Positions 56,306-64,000 of a stretch of 64,000 nucleotides of DNA are shown here, in pieces. Below the pieces are notes generated by a model. The model ran no database searches, had not been told where the DNA came from, and saw only the letters and a program-made list of their open reading frames with translations. This DNA is from an uncultured Fibrobacter sp. (GTDB lineage: Bacteria > Fibrobacterota > Fibrobacteria > Fibrobacterales > Fibrobacteraceae): positions 21,463 to 85,462 of the forward strand of contig CAMJQW010000006.1 in the NCBI GenBank assembly GCA_946408125.1, written 5' to 3'. How positions within the stretch are numbered: the stretch's first letter is position 1; the number at the start of each line of letters is the position of its first letter. The translations under genes were made by a program, and so were the position numbers.

Positions 56306-56336
56306 ACCTTTGAATATGGTGCTGGTCACCAAAGGT
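56306..56336 (+). promoter_or_regulatory. Hairpin in the leader of the SMC/TOPRIM operon
   Basis: ACCTTT (56306-56311) pairs with AAAGGT (56331-56336) and, inside, GGTG with CACC. A second AAAAAAG/CTTTTTT hairpin lies at 56355-56371. Both precede the first operon gene; they may terminate upstream transcription or regulate the leader. Confidence 0.35.
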
Positions 56337-56447
56337 GAATAAATAAATTTTATTAAAAAAGCTCCTTTTTTGGCGTTTTTAACCAAAAAAAATCAAAATG
56401 TCAAAAAATGCCATTGGGTTGAATATATATTTATCGATGAGATAAAT

Positions 56448-57686
56448 ATGATTGTGGCAAAGTCATTAATAGCATCCATGTATCGGAATTTTGATTTTAT
56501 CGAAATTCTGGTAAAAGAGTGTAAAAAGGCAGGTTTTCTTACAAGAAAAGAAATTTTCAACTTTGCCATGTTCAAAAATGGGCAAGATAGAGAAAAATCA
56601 CAAAAAGCCCTGGAAGACATTTCAAAAAACGGTATTCTTAAATCTATCGATCAGGGTGCGACATTCAAAATTCAGCACAATGTGATGGACTTTATTCTTA
56701 GCATCATTCATGAGCAAGATTTGGGACTTGCAGGAATTATTGATGTCGAACGAAAAGAAATAGAAAATATTGGACAAAAAATTCAAGAAGCTCTAGATAA
56801 ATTAGATTTCTCTGCAATAAAGGATAAAACCATCGCGCTTAGCAATCAAATCGGCAATATAGAAGATCAGTTAGTTTCTGATAGGGATGCCATAAAAAAT
56901 ATTGTTGAAGAGGCAAAAGGATTTGAGCCAAATACTCCATTAAAAGTTCGGTATAGAAAAGTTTTTGAATGCTTTGACCATTATATTGACCCGATGATAT
57001 CTCTATTAGATAATAATGTAAGCGGCTTTCAAGAAATGCTTTACCAAATAGAGAATGTTCTCAAAGAAGTCATTAGAAAGCACAGCATTCAAAAAGGGTT
57101 GGCAACTTTACCGAATTCCATAAATGGAACAATTTGTCAAATGCACAAGTTGATAGACTTGTTAGACCAAAATTTAGACCTGTATCAAAACGAATTAGCT
57201 CCTTTACGTAATGAGATAAAGCGACATGATGAAATCTCCGCTGCAATTAATAAATTATTCTCGTACATTCGTAAAAAAGGAGTACGGAGAACCGCAGGAA
57301 AAAATCTTTTAAAAATCGGCGGCGGATCCAGAACAATAAAAGTTTCCTTTGATGGAGAAAGTAAGGTCTATGCAGGAGACATCCTCAACTACAAACCTGA
57401 AAAAGTGCATCTTGATATGAATTTGGATTTCGACACAGAAATCGAGATGCCCGTAAGAATTGAGGACGTTATAAAAGAGCTTAACAAAGTTCGAAAGTCG
57501 ATTTCTTTAATGGTGTGGCTTAAAGAAACATATCCTATGCAAAAGGAAAAGCATCTCTTAAGTATTTACCATCACCTAATTCATGAAATAGGTGCCGGGA
57601 TATCACAGAGAGAATACAAAGAATCAACTAATTTACAAGAACACAGAATAATTTTCTATCCCCATTATCTGGAGAAAAATCAATGA
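56448..57686 (+). CDS. Wadjet JetA / MksF-like kleisin candidate
   Basis: 412 residues from the ATG at 56448, which follows a TATATATTTA box; the frame is open to 56370 but that part looks like leader. The N-terminal 90 residues are winged-helix-like (FDFIEILVKECKKAGFLTRKEIFNFAMF, then ALEDISKNGILKSID). A long helical and coiled-coil section follows (about 110-290), and the C terminus is mixed helix and strand. First of four overlapping genes ending in an SMC ATPase and a TOPRIM nuclease, the position of JetA/MksF, the kleisin that bridges SMC heads. Assigned mainly from context; overlaps the next gene by 4 nt (ATGA). Confidence 0.6.
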   Translation: MIVAKSLIASMYRNFDFIEILVKECKKAGFLTRKEIFNFAMFKNGQDREKSQKALEDISKNGILKSIDQGATFKIQHNVMDFILSIIHEQDLGLAGIIDVERKEIENIGQKIQEALDKLDFSAIKDKTIALSNQIGNIEDQLVSDRDAIKNIVEEAKGFEPNTPLKVRYRKVFECFDHYIDPMISLLDNNVSGFQEMLYQIENVLKEVIRKHSIQKGLATLPNSINGTICQMHKLIDLLDQNLDLYQNELAPLRNEIKRHDEISAAINKLFSYIRKKGVRRTAGKNLLKIGGGSRTIKVSFDGESKVYAGDILNYKPEKVHLDMNLDFDTEIEMPVRIEDVIKELNKVRKSISLMVWLKETYPMQKEKHLLSIYHHLIHEIGAGISQREYKESTNLQEHRIIFYPHYLEKNQ

Positions 57687-58273
57687 GCTTCGCAAATGAT
57701 TTAGACAAATTAGATCATCTTCAAGAAATTTTTGAAAAACTTTCTTCAGGTCAACATTTAGATGCAACCTATGATTCCGAATTATGGGCGGCATTGCAAG
57801 GCGAACGAAAAGATGATTACGCAACGCTCTTCAGGAAATTGGGAATGACATTAAAGATTCATCCCCACAATTTTGCGTATTTTGAATTTGACGATAAAAA
57901 CCAGAAATCATCTCGTCGTCTTCTACTTCTTTTTATTTTACTATTCAAGTTTAAAAGCGATGAAGGTGCCAATTTATTGAAGTTTACGGATTGGGAGTTA
58001 GACGAAAGTTTCTTTGAAAACTTAAAAAACAAAAATACAGATATCTTGGATGGAGAAAGCCTTAAAGAAGGAGAATGGTCTAAGATTATTCGAAACGCCG
58101 TTAAATTGGGATTTATAAGAAAAAATGGCGGCAATTATTATCTTCTTCCGGCTACATGGCGTTTTCTTGATTTATTTCTGGAGCTAGCGGCAAAAGACGA
58201 AAATGAAACCATTGCATTAAATGAGAAAGAAGATGAAGTAGATGATGATCAAGATGACGAGGAGGACGCATAA
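57683..58273 (+). CDS. Wadjet JetB / MksE-like subunit candidate
   Basis: 196 residues. Small, helical, with a central winged-helix-like part (LKEGEWSKIIRNAVKLGFIRKNGGNYYLLPATWRF) and a very acidic C terminus (NEKEDEVDDDQDDEEDA). Size, acidity and place between the kleisin-like gene and the SMC gene match MksE/JetB (KITE-type) subunits. Overlaps both neighbours: ATGA with the gene before and a one-base TAATG with the SMC gene after. AT-rich like the rest of the operon. Confidence 0.6.
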   Translation: MSFANDLDKLDHLQEIFEKLSSGQHLDATYDSELWAALQGERKDDYATLFRKLGMTLKIHPHNFAYFEFDDKNQKSSRRLLLLFILLFKFKSDEGANLLKFTDWELDESFFENLKNKNTDILDGESLKEGEWSKIIRNAVKLGFIRKNGGNYYLLPATWRFLDLFLELAAKDENETIALNEKEDEVDDDQDDEEDA

Positions 58274-61056
58274 TGGCAAAGGGAATAAGTAATGAGTTTG
58301 GTCTTCAAAAATTAATGTTGCTGAATAGCGCCGGATATGGGCATGCGGTGATTCCTCTTGACGCTCCTGTTTCTCTAGTTGGACAAAACAACTCGGGAAA
58401 AACCAGCCTTATTAACGCATTTCAATTTCTATTTATTAGAAATTTCAGCCAAATGCGTTTTGACTCCCACGAGCCTAGCGAAACAAAAAAATTTTACTTT
58501 CCAACAGTTTGTTCCTATATATTGCTAGAAATGCAGTTAAAGAAAAAACTTGTTGTTATTGGATGCGTTGGAAAAGATATTTCTCACAATTATGAATATT
58601 TTTCCTATGAAGGCTCCTTGAAAATAGAGGATTTTATTACAGAAGATGGAAGTATTGTGGAGGAATCAAAACTTCGTGAGCATCTAAGTAACAGAGGCTA
58701 TTCTCCAGATATATACCGCAGGCCATCAGACTTCTTTGACGCACTCTATGGGAAGGGCGATGTAGTAAAAAATGGAACAGATATTCAACTTTTTTCTGTA
58801 AAGCACAATCTTTTTGAAACATTCCAAGAAGTTCTTGTCAAAACACTAAATCTAAAAAAATTGGATTCGCAGGATATTAAAAGATTCTTATTGCAAATCA
58901 ACGGAATAACCTACGAAAAAGAATATGACTTTAACAAAGTATGGCACGATTCTTTTGAAAGTGTGGAAGCAGACGAGAAACAATTTGAAGCATGCAAGAG
59001 ATTAGAAAAAAGAATAAGAACTCTAGAATCTACCATAAATGAAGTTAGAAGACTCCGTGGAAAAATCGGTGTGATAAAGCCTAAAATTGACGAGGCTCTT
59101 GACAAGTGGGATGAATACAAGAGGGATACTTTAGCCGAGTACAAGAATCAAGAAGATTATTGGCAACGCCAAATTGGTTTTTACTCGGATGAGCACGACC
59201 GTTTATTTGGAAGAAATAGGGACATAAAAAACGAATTAGAAAAATTGCAGAATGATGATGAAAAAATGTCTAAGCTTGCAAATCAATTCGCCCATGTTGC
59301 AAGCAGAGATATCTTATTAGACATTTACAATCAAAAAGACATTCTCGTTTCGCAAAAGAAAACTACTCTTCAGAACTCCAAAAAAGGTGATATTAAATCC
59401 ACTCAAAGAAGAATTTCAAATTTAACGAAAGAAATAGATAATTTGCAGAAAGAACTTAGCGAAGGCGAAAAGTTGTTCAAAAAAAGGATTTCTGAATTTC
59501 TTAATAAAGAAGAGATGGAAATTCTTTTAGGTCTCATCAACCAAAATATTCTCACATTTGATGCAGAAGAAATGGGCGACATACCGACCTTTGCAAATTC
59601 TTTCAAACAATTGTTATATAAAGATGAACTGTATATTGAAATTAATGGAATAAAAATTGAAAAATCAAAAATCAGGCAGGAGCTTGAGAAACGTGACTCA
59701 GAAGAAATAAAAAAAGAAATTCAAGCTCTAAAAGGAGAACTAGAGAACGCAAAGGAACTTTTAACGGCTTTGATCAACAGAGATCAATGGATCCAAGAAT
59801 TAAATGAACTAGAAAATAGTTTAAGTGAGGCCAAAAAGAACCTTGATCAATTTGACGAAATGCAAGTTTTGCAAAAAAATGAAGCCGAGCGAAGATACGC
59901 TAAAGAAAAATTAAACAAAGAATTTTCAGACAATACAACTACAGATGCAGAAAATAAGAAGAAGTCAGAACAAGCTCGCAAGGAAAAAGACGTTATAGAA
60001 ACACTAAAACAAAAACTTCTTGCTGATGATGAAAAAATAGAACAAAACAAAGAGCAACGAATAGATGACGCTCCATTTTTTAAAGATCTCCTTGAAATGG
60101 AACATATAGAATATTTTGGCGACGATGACATTCTGTCCAACTTAAATACATTCCTGGAAGAACAAAAAATAGACTGCATTAACCTTAAAGAAAAAGACGA
60201 TAAAATTTTTGCCCTTTTGCGAGAATTCATTGAGGCGGGCTTCATTAAGTATCAAGGGCAGGGAACGCGTGATGAACAAATAGATTCTATTATTAATTTT
60301 TTGAATAATATTGACCAGGAAGAACTACATATTCGAGAAATCAAAAGAGCGGCGATTGTAAAAGTTTCAAGCGTTTTAAGACGTTTAGAACATCAATACG
60401 ATGACTTTTGTAATGAGCTGGCAACGTTCAATTCATTAATTCAAAAACGAAAAGTCTCTGATTTGGAAAAAATGGCTGTAGAGTCAACTTCTTTGCCTGC
60501 ATTGGACGCAATAAAAATCTTTTCCAAATATTCTACAGACGATGTCAATTCTAACGATTTGTTTAGTCTTGAAATAAAGAATAATTCTGCAGGAAATGCC
60601 GAATTAGACCGAGCAAAAGACATCCTTTTGAAAGTTTGCTCAGAAAAGGGCTGTCTTAAATTAGAAAATCTTTTTGAACTAAACTTCATTGTCTGCAAAA
60701 AGGGCGGCTCTCCGCAGGAATTTAAAGATTTGGACAAAATTGCTTCGAATGGATCTATTCTTATGGCAAAACTCCTTTACGGTCTTGCTTTGTTAAACTT
60801 AATGACGGAAGATAAAGATCGTGTCATGTCAATTTGTTATCTTGACGAAGCGGCAAATCTAGATTCTAAAAACCAGAAAAACCTTATCTGTTCTGCAAAA
60901 GAATTCGGTTTCAATCTTGTATTCGCATCCCCCGAACCACAAAACTCTGCAAAATATTGCATTGGAATAGAACGCAAGGGAAAATACAATTACATTACTG
61001 AAAAACAATGGCAAATCCTAGAGGATTTAAACAATGAAGAAAGAACAGTTGCTTAA
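58273..61056 (+). CDS. SMC-like ATPase (JetC / MksB-like)
   Basis: 927 residues. Walker A VGQNNSGKTS (36-45) close to the N terminus, long Lys/Glu-rich coiled coils (about 230-400 and 470-600, with a non-coiled middle section), and at the C terminus NGSILMAKLLYGLALL (signature-like) and MSICYLDEAANLD, Walker B with Asp858-Glu859. This split-head, coiled-coil order is that of SMC/MukB/Rad50 ATPases. JetC and MksB are usually above 1000 residues, so the arms are short here. The last 23 nt overlap the TOPRIM gene. It is predicted to form the DNA-translocating motor of the system. Confidence 0.8.
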   Translation: MAKGISNEFGLQKLMLLNSAGYGHAVIPLDAPVSLVGQNNSGKTSLINAFQFLFIRNFSQMRFDSHEPSETKKFYFPTVCSYILLEMQLKKKLVVIGCVGKDISHNYEYFSYEGSLKIEDFITEDGSIVEESKLREHLSNRGYSPDIYRRPSDFFDALYGKGDVVKNGTDIQLFSVKHNLFETFQEVLVKTLNLKKLDSQDIKRFLLQINGITYEKEYDFNKVWHDSFESVEADEKQFEACKRLEKRIRTLESTINEVRRLRGKIGVIKPKIDEALDKWDEYKRDTLAEYKNQEDYWQRQIGFYSDEHDRLFGRNRDIKNELEKLQNDDEKMSKLANQFAHVASRDILLDIYNQKDILVSQKKTTLQNSKKGDIKSTQRRISNLTKEIDNLQKELSEGEKLFKKRISEFLNKEEMEILLGLINQNILTFDAEEMGDIPTFANSFKQLLYKDELYIEINGIKIEKSKIRQELEKRDSEEIKKEIQALKGELENAKELLTALINRDQWIQELNELENSLSEAKKNLDQFDEMQVLQKNEAERRYAKEKLNKEFSDNTTTDAENKKKSEQARKEKDVIETLKQKLLADDEKIEQNKEQRIDDAPFFKDLLEMEHIEYFGDDDILSNLNTFLEEQKIDCINLKEKDDKIFALLREFIEAGFIKYQGQGTRDEQIDSIINFLNNIDQEELHIREIKRAAIVKVSSVLRRLEHQYDDFCNELATFNSLIQKRKVSDLEKMAVESTSLPALDAIKIFSKYSTDDVNSNDLFSLEIKNNSAGNAELDRAKDILLKVCSEKGCLKLENLFELNFIVCKKGGSPQEFKDLDKIASNGSILMAKLLYGLALLNLMTEDKDRVMSICYLDEAANLDSKNQKNLICSAKEFGFNLVFASPEPQNSAKYCIGIERKGKYNYITEKQWQILEDLNNEERTVA

Positions 61057-61921
61057 TCTTTTGCGCCAATTAGAATCGCGAGAAAAAATTCCTTTTTCAG
61101 AAGTACCAAAATCTGTTCTAGAAGAATTTAAAACATTTGGAGCCCAGAAAGGTTGTTTTTTTGTAGAAAAAAATGGCCGAGGACGAAATTTCAAAATATC
61201 CAACCAGACGATTTTAAAAAATGAAATTAATAGACTGACGCCAGATGTTGATTTAGATTCTGCTTCGTACAGAGCCAAAAATCTTGCCATCAACAATGAT
61301 ACAAAGGCCGGACAAACAACGCTCCAATTCAGTCATTTTCATTGCAAGTCTGTCGGAGAACAAATTTGCATAGAAAATAATGGGCTGATACAAGATGTGT
61401 CCGCAGTAACAAAATGCTTGGGAGGCTTTAACATCTCTATAGAAGACAACTCTGATGGAATTAAATGCCTTTCGAATTTGATTCTAGTTGAAAATCAGCA
61501 GTTGCTAGATGATATTAGTTGGGTTCCCAAAGGCTGGAATGGAATACTTCTTTATTATGGCGGAAATATTCACGGACGACTTCTAAATTGGCTAAAAAAA
61601 AGTTCCTTTAATGGTATAATCATTTTCCCAGATTACGATAGCGTTGGAATTTCAAACTTTTCAAGAATAAAAAAAGAGATACCTTCTGTACAATGGTTTT
61701 GGATTGATAATTGGGAACATTTACTAAAAAAATATGGAAAAGCTGATTTATGGAATGAACCCAAACAATTTTCCACTTTTAACAATCTTTGGAAAAGTTT
61801 TGAGGAAAAAACGTTTCCTGATGCAAAACTCAAACGTCTAATGCAGAAAATGCGAGAATTTGGAAAAGGGTTAGAACAAGAGATTGTTCTTTTGAAGGTC
61901 GTTGAAAACAACGACAATTAG
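61034..61921 (+). CDS. TOPRIM nuclease, Wadjet JetD-like
   Basis: 295 residues. The C-terminal part is a TOPRIM fold: LILVENQQLL (Glu153), then LLYYGGNIHGRLLNWL and IIIFPDYDSVGISNFSRI with Asp200 and Asp202 (the DxD), followed by VQWFWIDNWE. JetD, the nuclease of Wadjet, has the same VEN...YYGG...DYDxxGxxN pattern. The N-terminal ~140 residues (helical, then beta) differ from the usual DNA-binding arm and the protein is shorter than JetD. Its start lies inside the SMC gene, so the products are probably made in fixed ratio. Confidence 0.78.
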   Translation: MKKEQLLNLLRQLESREKIPFSEVPKSVLEEFKTFGAQKGCFFVEKNGRGRNFKISNQTILKNEINRLTPDVDLDSASYRAKNLAINNDTKAGQTTLQFSHFHCKSVGEQICIENNGLIQDVSAVTKCLGGFNISIEDNSDGIKCLSNLILVENQQLLDDISWVPKGWNGILLYYGGNIHGRLLNWLKKSSFNGIIIFPDYDSVGISNFSRIKKEIPSVQWFWIDNWEHLLKKYGKADLWNEPKQFSTFNNLWKSFEEKTFPDAKLKRLMQKMREFGKGLEQEIVLLKVVENNDN

Positions 61922-61956
61922 ACATGTGGAGAGTTGTGAGTGTTGATTTTCCAAAG

Positions 61957-62271
61957 TTACCAAGACGCTTTTTTTGCCATCGACAATCCCTCATGTCGTT
62001 TAACGACTTTGTCATAATCCAAAAAATTCACTCGTTCCTTTATGGAATTAAAAATAGAAGCATCCAATTTGTCATCAAATTCATTTTTTCTCGTTGCAGC
62101 GGCAACAATAAAGAACTCTGCCGAAAAATCTTGCAATTCGTAAAATTTGGAAAGTAAAGTGTTCGTAAGATTTGATACAAATTTACTATGATTACTACCT
62201 CTAACAAAGAGGAAAATGCGTAAACTTATTTTTTTCTTTCTTTTTTTTTGGGGGGGGCTCACGGTCGCCAT
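61957..62271 (-). pseudogene. Gene fragment behind a C8A9 homopolymer
   Basis: Up to 104 residues. From about residue 18 (LRIFLFVRGSNHSKFVSNLTNTLLSKFYELQDFSAEFFIVAAAT) the sequence looks like genuine protein and ends in SMAKKASW, but the first residues come from C8A9 and A7 tracts and are implausible. It seems to be the C-terminal end of a longer protein whose upstream part is missing or out of frame. Family not recognised. Convergent with the TOPRIM gene. The stretch 62272-62485 upstream contains no gene that I can support. Confidence 0.4.
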
Positions 62272-62485
62272 TACGATGCTGCTGTAGGCATGGAGTAATT
62301 CCCTCCTCCAATTGAAAAGAGACTGTCATTCTTACATCAACGCCACAACGTCGCTCTCGTCAAAATCTTTGTTGCTGGCTTAGCACGACTCAAGTGCCGT
62401 CTTTGTATCGTATTTCCCTTGATATAGAATTTTCCTGGGTCGATGCGCTCCGGTTTGAATGGTAACCGGTAATGGCGGTTGTTTT

Positions 62486-63226
62486 TTACGCGTACCTTTT
62501 CTTACGAGCGCATCCCAACGGGCATTCAACGGACAGTTCCTTTTGCTTCCCCTTGATTTGGTAAGAAAGGTTTATTTGCAAATACATTGATGTACGTAAA
62601 ACGTCGAGAAACGTTAATGGGACCCCCTCTAGAGAAATTGTGTAACGCTCATCAGGCGCAATAGTGATTTCTTTTGAATGTTCAATTGTATCGCGAAGCT
62701 GATTTAAAATTTCTGGTTGGATTTTTTCATTGGCTTCGATGTCTTTTACAGATAAAGAAGTAATATTGAAAGAATGATATGTGTTCTGATTGGAAATGAT
62801 TATGCTTTTTCCTTTGACGGGCGCAAAATAGGCTATCACTTGTTCAGGAAGAATATCTTCTTTGAAATAAGAAACAATATTCCTTTGGGTTCGAATCAGT
62901 TCTTGTTGGCATTCATGAGCATCTTGTTGGAGACAGTCTAATATGCTCTCGGCGTTATCTTGCGTTAGAAAGTGGCTTTCTAATTGATCCGTCAAACTTG
63001 ACAGGTTGCTTACGATTTGGTGCAAAGTGTCTATTTGCTCGTTCTGCTTTTCTATCAGAGTTCTTGTGTCTTCTGATAGCTGAAGAAACAATTTGCTTTT
63101 GGAATCGCTATCAATGGCGTTAATGATAAAGATAATAAGTGATGCAATTAGTCCCAGGGACAGAAGGATGATTACAATTACAATGCCGTATTCTGTCATA
63201 AAAGAAAGTAAATCTGATTGATTCAT
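62486..63226 (-). CDS. Membrane-anchored coiled-coil protein of unknown function
   Basis: 246 residues. One N-terminal span (GIVIVIILLSLGLIASLIIFIINAI, residues 14-38), then a heptad-like helical segment (about 45-115, TRTLIEKQNEQIDTLHQIVSNLSSLTDQ) and a C-terminal beta-like domain (about 130-240, IIISNQNTYHSFNITSLSV ... YTISLEGVPLTFLDV) ending in a CPLGCARKKRYA tail. No family recognised. It is AT-rich like the island genes; association with the defence operon is only positional. Confidence 0.65.
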   Translation of the reverse strand: MNQSDLLSFMTEYGIVIVIILLSLGLIASLIIFIINAIDSDSKSKLFLQLSEDTRTLIEKQNEQIDTLHQIVSNLSSLTDQLESHFLTQDNAESILDCLQQDAHECQQELIRTQRNIVSYFKEDILPEQVIAYFAPVKGKSIIISNQNTYHSFNITSLSVKDIEANEKIQPEILNQLRDTIEHSKEITIAPDERYTISLEGVPLTFLDVLRTSMYLQINLSYQIKGKQKELSVECPLGCARKKRYA

Positions 63227-63339
63227 GTTGGGGCTCGCTTTTTATGGTTTCTCATGAAGAAAATATCTTTTTTCTGAGCGGATTGCCAAAAGGCAGTATG
63301 CAACGTGATGGAAATCATAAGCTTTGTGTGGTTGATTTG

Positions 63340-63428
63340 GGCTTTGCAAGCCGGGGTTTTAGGGGCGGAGCCCTTAGGAGAGGGGGTAGGCGAAGACTAC
63401 GGGCTTCGCCGAGGGGGAGGCATCCCCC
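63340..63428. repeat. Cluster of four GC-rich hairpins
   Basis: GGCTT/AAGCC (63340-63352), GGGC/GCCC (63363-63373), GGCGAAG/CTTCGCC (63389-63410) and GGGGG/CCCCC (63413-63428) follow one another just past the stop of the gene at 63436. REP/BIME-like arrangement; it may also end transcription. Confidence 0.55.
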
Positions 63429-63435
63429 GCCGGGG

Positions 63436-63738
63436 TCATTCCTCCAGGAGCACGGTTACGTCGCTTTCGTCGTATGCGTCGTCGAAGGCCTGGGTGTAGC
63501 AGGCGCGCAGCGCGGTCATCGCGTCGGGGTAGTCTTTGAAGAGGAACATCCCGCTGTCCAGGCATATCATGTCAAGCTCATCGTCTATGTCGATGCAGTC
63601 GGGCCGGAAGGTGGACCACAGGCAGTAATCGACGTACCCTTCGCGGATGTCTTCTTTTAGCAGGTTGTCGCCGGTGCCGCTCTGGACCTTCAGGAAGGTT
63701 TTCTTGCTCTTGAGCCAGGCGAGTATCGCACTGAACAT
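63436..63738 (-). CDS. Small acidic protein of unknown function
   Basis: 100 residues from the ATG at 63738, preceded by AAAGGAGG at good spacing; the longer open frame to 63933 runs through palindromic DNA and is unlikely. N-terminal basic helix (FSAILAWLKSKKTFLK), then an acidic remainder (DCIDIDDELDMICLDSG ... AFDDAYDESDVTVLLEE). No membrane segment or known motif. GC-rich again, marking the right border of the AT-rich island. Divergent from the palindromes at the window end. Confidence 0.6.
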   Translation of the reverse strand: MFSAILAWLKSKKTFLKVQSGTGDNLLKEDIREGYVDYCLWSTFRPDCIDIDDELDMICLDSGMFLFKDYPDAMTALRACYTQAFDDAYDESDVTVLLEE

Positions 63739-63861
63739 GGTGTGCGGCCTCCTTTTGTGCGTGGGCGCCCCGACCGGGGACCCGGGTTCTTCAGGAGGAA
63801 ATATAGGTTTTAGTTTGTGACAGAAAATGACAAGAAATGAAGCCCGAAAAAAGCCGCCATC

Positions 63862-63888
63862 TTTAAAGTCGCAAATTGCGACTTTAAA
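63862..63888. repeat. Perfect 27-bp palindrome (13-1-13), first of a pair
   Basis: TTTAAAGTCGCAA (63862-63874), one spacer base, then its exact reverse complement (63876-63888). The half-site contains AAGTC, also present in the second palindrome. Confidence 0.9.
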
Positions 63889-63895
63889 CATAAAT

Positions 63896-63922
63896 CTTGA
63901 AGTCAAAAATTTTGACTTCAAG
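63896..63922. repeat. Perfect 27-bp palindrome (13-1-13), second of a pair
   Basis: CTTGAAGTCAAAA (63896-63908), one spacer base, then its exact reverse complement (63910-63922). Same geometry as the first and 7 nt away. A weaker GCACC/GGTGC repeat follows at about 63930-63945. Confidence 0.9.
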
Positions 63923-64000
63923 TTGACCAGCACCGTTCAAGGTGCAAAATGGGGATGCGGACGAATAGTTGGACACGACTAGAGGACGCATCATGCATTT

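Larger units (their letters stand above)
63827..63982 (+). other. 51-codon open frame spanning the twin palindromes
   Basis: ATG at 63827 to TAG at 63980. The product contains SLKSQIATLNI and VKNFDFKLTS, which recall a stretch seen in some ORF6N/Rha-type phage regulators, so this may be a relic of such a gene. The palindromes below may instead be the functional element. Weak evidence. Confidence 0.25.

Noticed and set aside
61924..62157. 77-codon plus-strand frame after the TOPRIM gene
   Set aside because: Its product (Phe/Arg/Cys-rich) looks non-biological; the opposite strand carries the more protein-like fragment.
63993..64000. Start of a new gene at the window end (ATG after GAGG)
   Set aside because: Only eight bases are visible; cannot be supported as a gene.

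Overview
The window comes from a Fibrobacter-type bacterium (FCB group). The best single clue is the secreted lipoprotein at 52.2-53.0 kb, whose cysteine/tryptophan-rich C-terminal half matches the Fibrobacter succinogenes major paralogous (FISUMP) domain. Supporting clues are an outer membrane (lipid A synthesis), many lipoproteins and barrel-like envelope proteins, a T9SS-like C-terminal tail, and a recurrent TAnnTTT(G/C/A) box next to start codons that resembles the -10 element of Bacteroidota. Most of the window is GC-rich and densely packed, with many 1-4 nt start/stop overlaps.

Layout. 0-10 kb: end of a GGDEF-like protein, nudC, then der-plsY-gpsA (der and plsY overlap by 110 nt), a UPF0104 membrane protein, a three-domain LamG-like lipoprotein, a GT2 glycosyltransferase, and the gmd-rmd pair for GDP-deoxyhexose. 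10-21 kb: dnaE-lpxB, convergent mutL, an unknown conserved-looking protein, a candidate structured RNA with its own promoter-like box and terminator, thrC and a sodium-coupled transporter. 21-27 kb: a lipoprotein plus barrel-protein pair, then a DUF4912 protein and a GH57 glucan branching enzyme. 27-35 kb (minus strand): one continuous frame encoding UbiD followed by a secreted metallopeptidase, an SRPBCC protein, two glycosyltransferases and a primase-helicase-like protein with damaged active sites. 35-40 kb: ruvC, two peptidoglycan peptidases (M15, M14), pssA and a peptide-binding lipoprotein. 40-53 kb (minus strand): what looks like a long transcription unit: rnd, a membrane-anchored 5-formyl-THF cyclo-ligase-like protein, rlmB, a primase/RecA-like ATPase, a TrmA/RumA-like protein without its catalytic cysteine, a LysM protein, a 38-residue membrane peptide, a histidine kinase, a response regulator and a TPR/propeller protein.

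53-64 kb is an accessory island. From about 54.2 kb the base composition drops to AT-rich. It holds a PD-(D/E)XK plus DUF2075 helicase protein and a tightly overlapping four-gene operon: winged-helix/coiled-coil protein, small acidic MksE/JetB-like protein, SMC-like ATPase and TOPRIM nuclease. This has the architecture of Wadjet/MksBEFG anti-plasmid systems but with short, divergent subunits, and it is the most interesting system in the window. Around it are gene fragments, a C8A9 homopolymer tract, GC-rich hairpin clusters and, at the right edge, two consecutive 27-bp perfect palindromes.

No tRNA, rRNA, CRISPR array or intact insertion sequence was recognised. Functions are assigned from motifs read by eye; no database search was possible.
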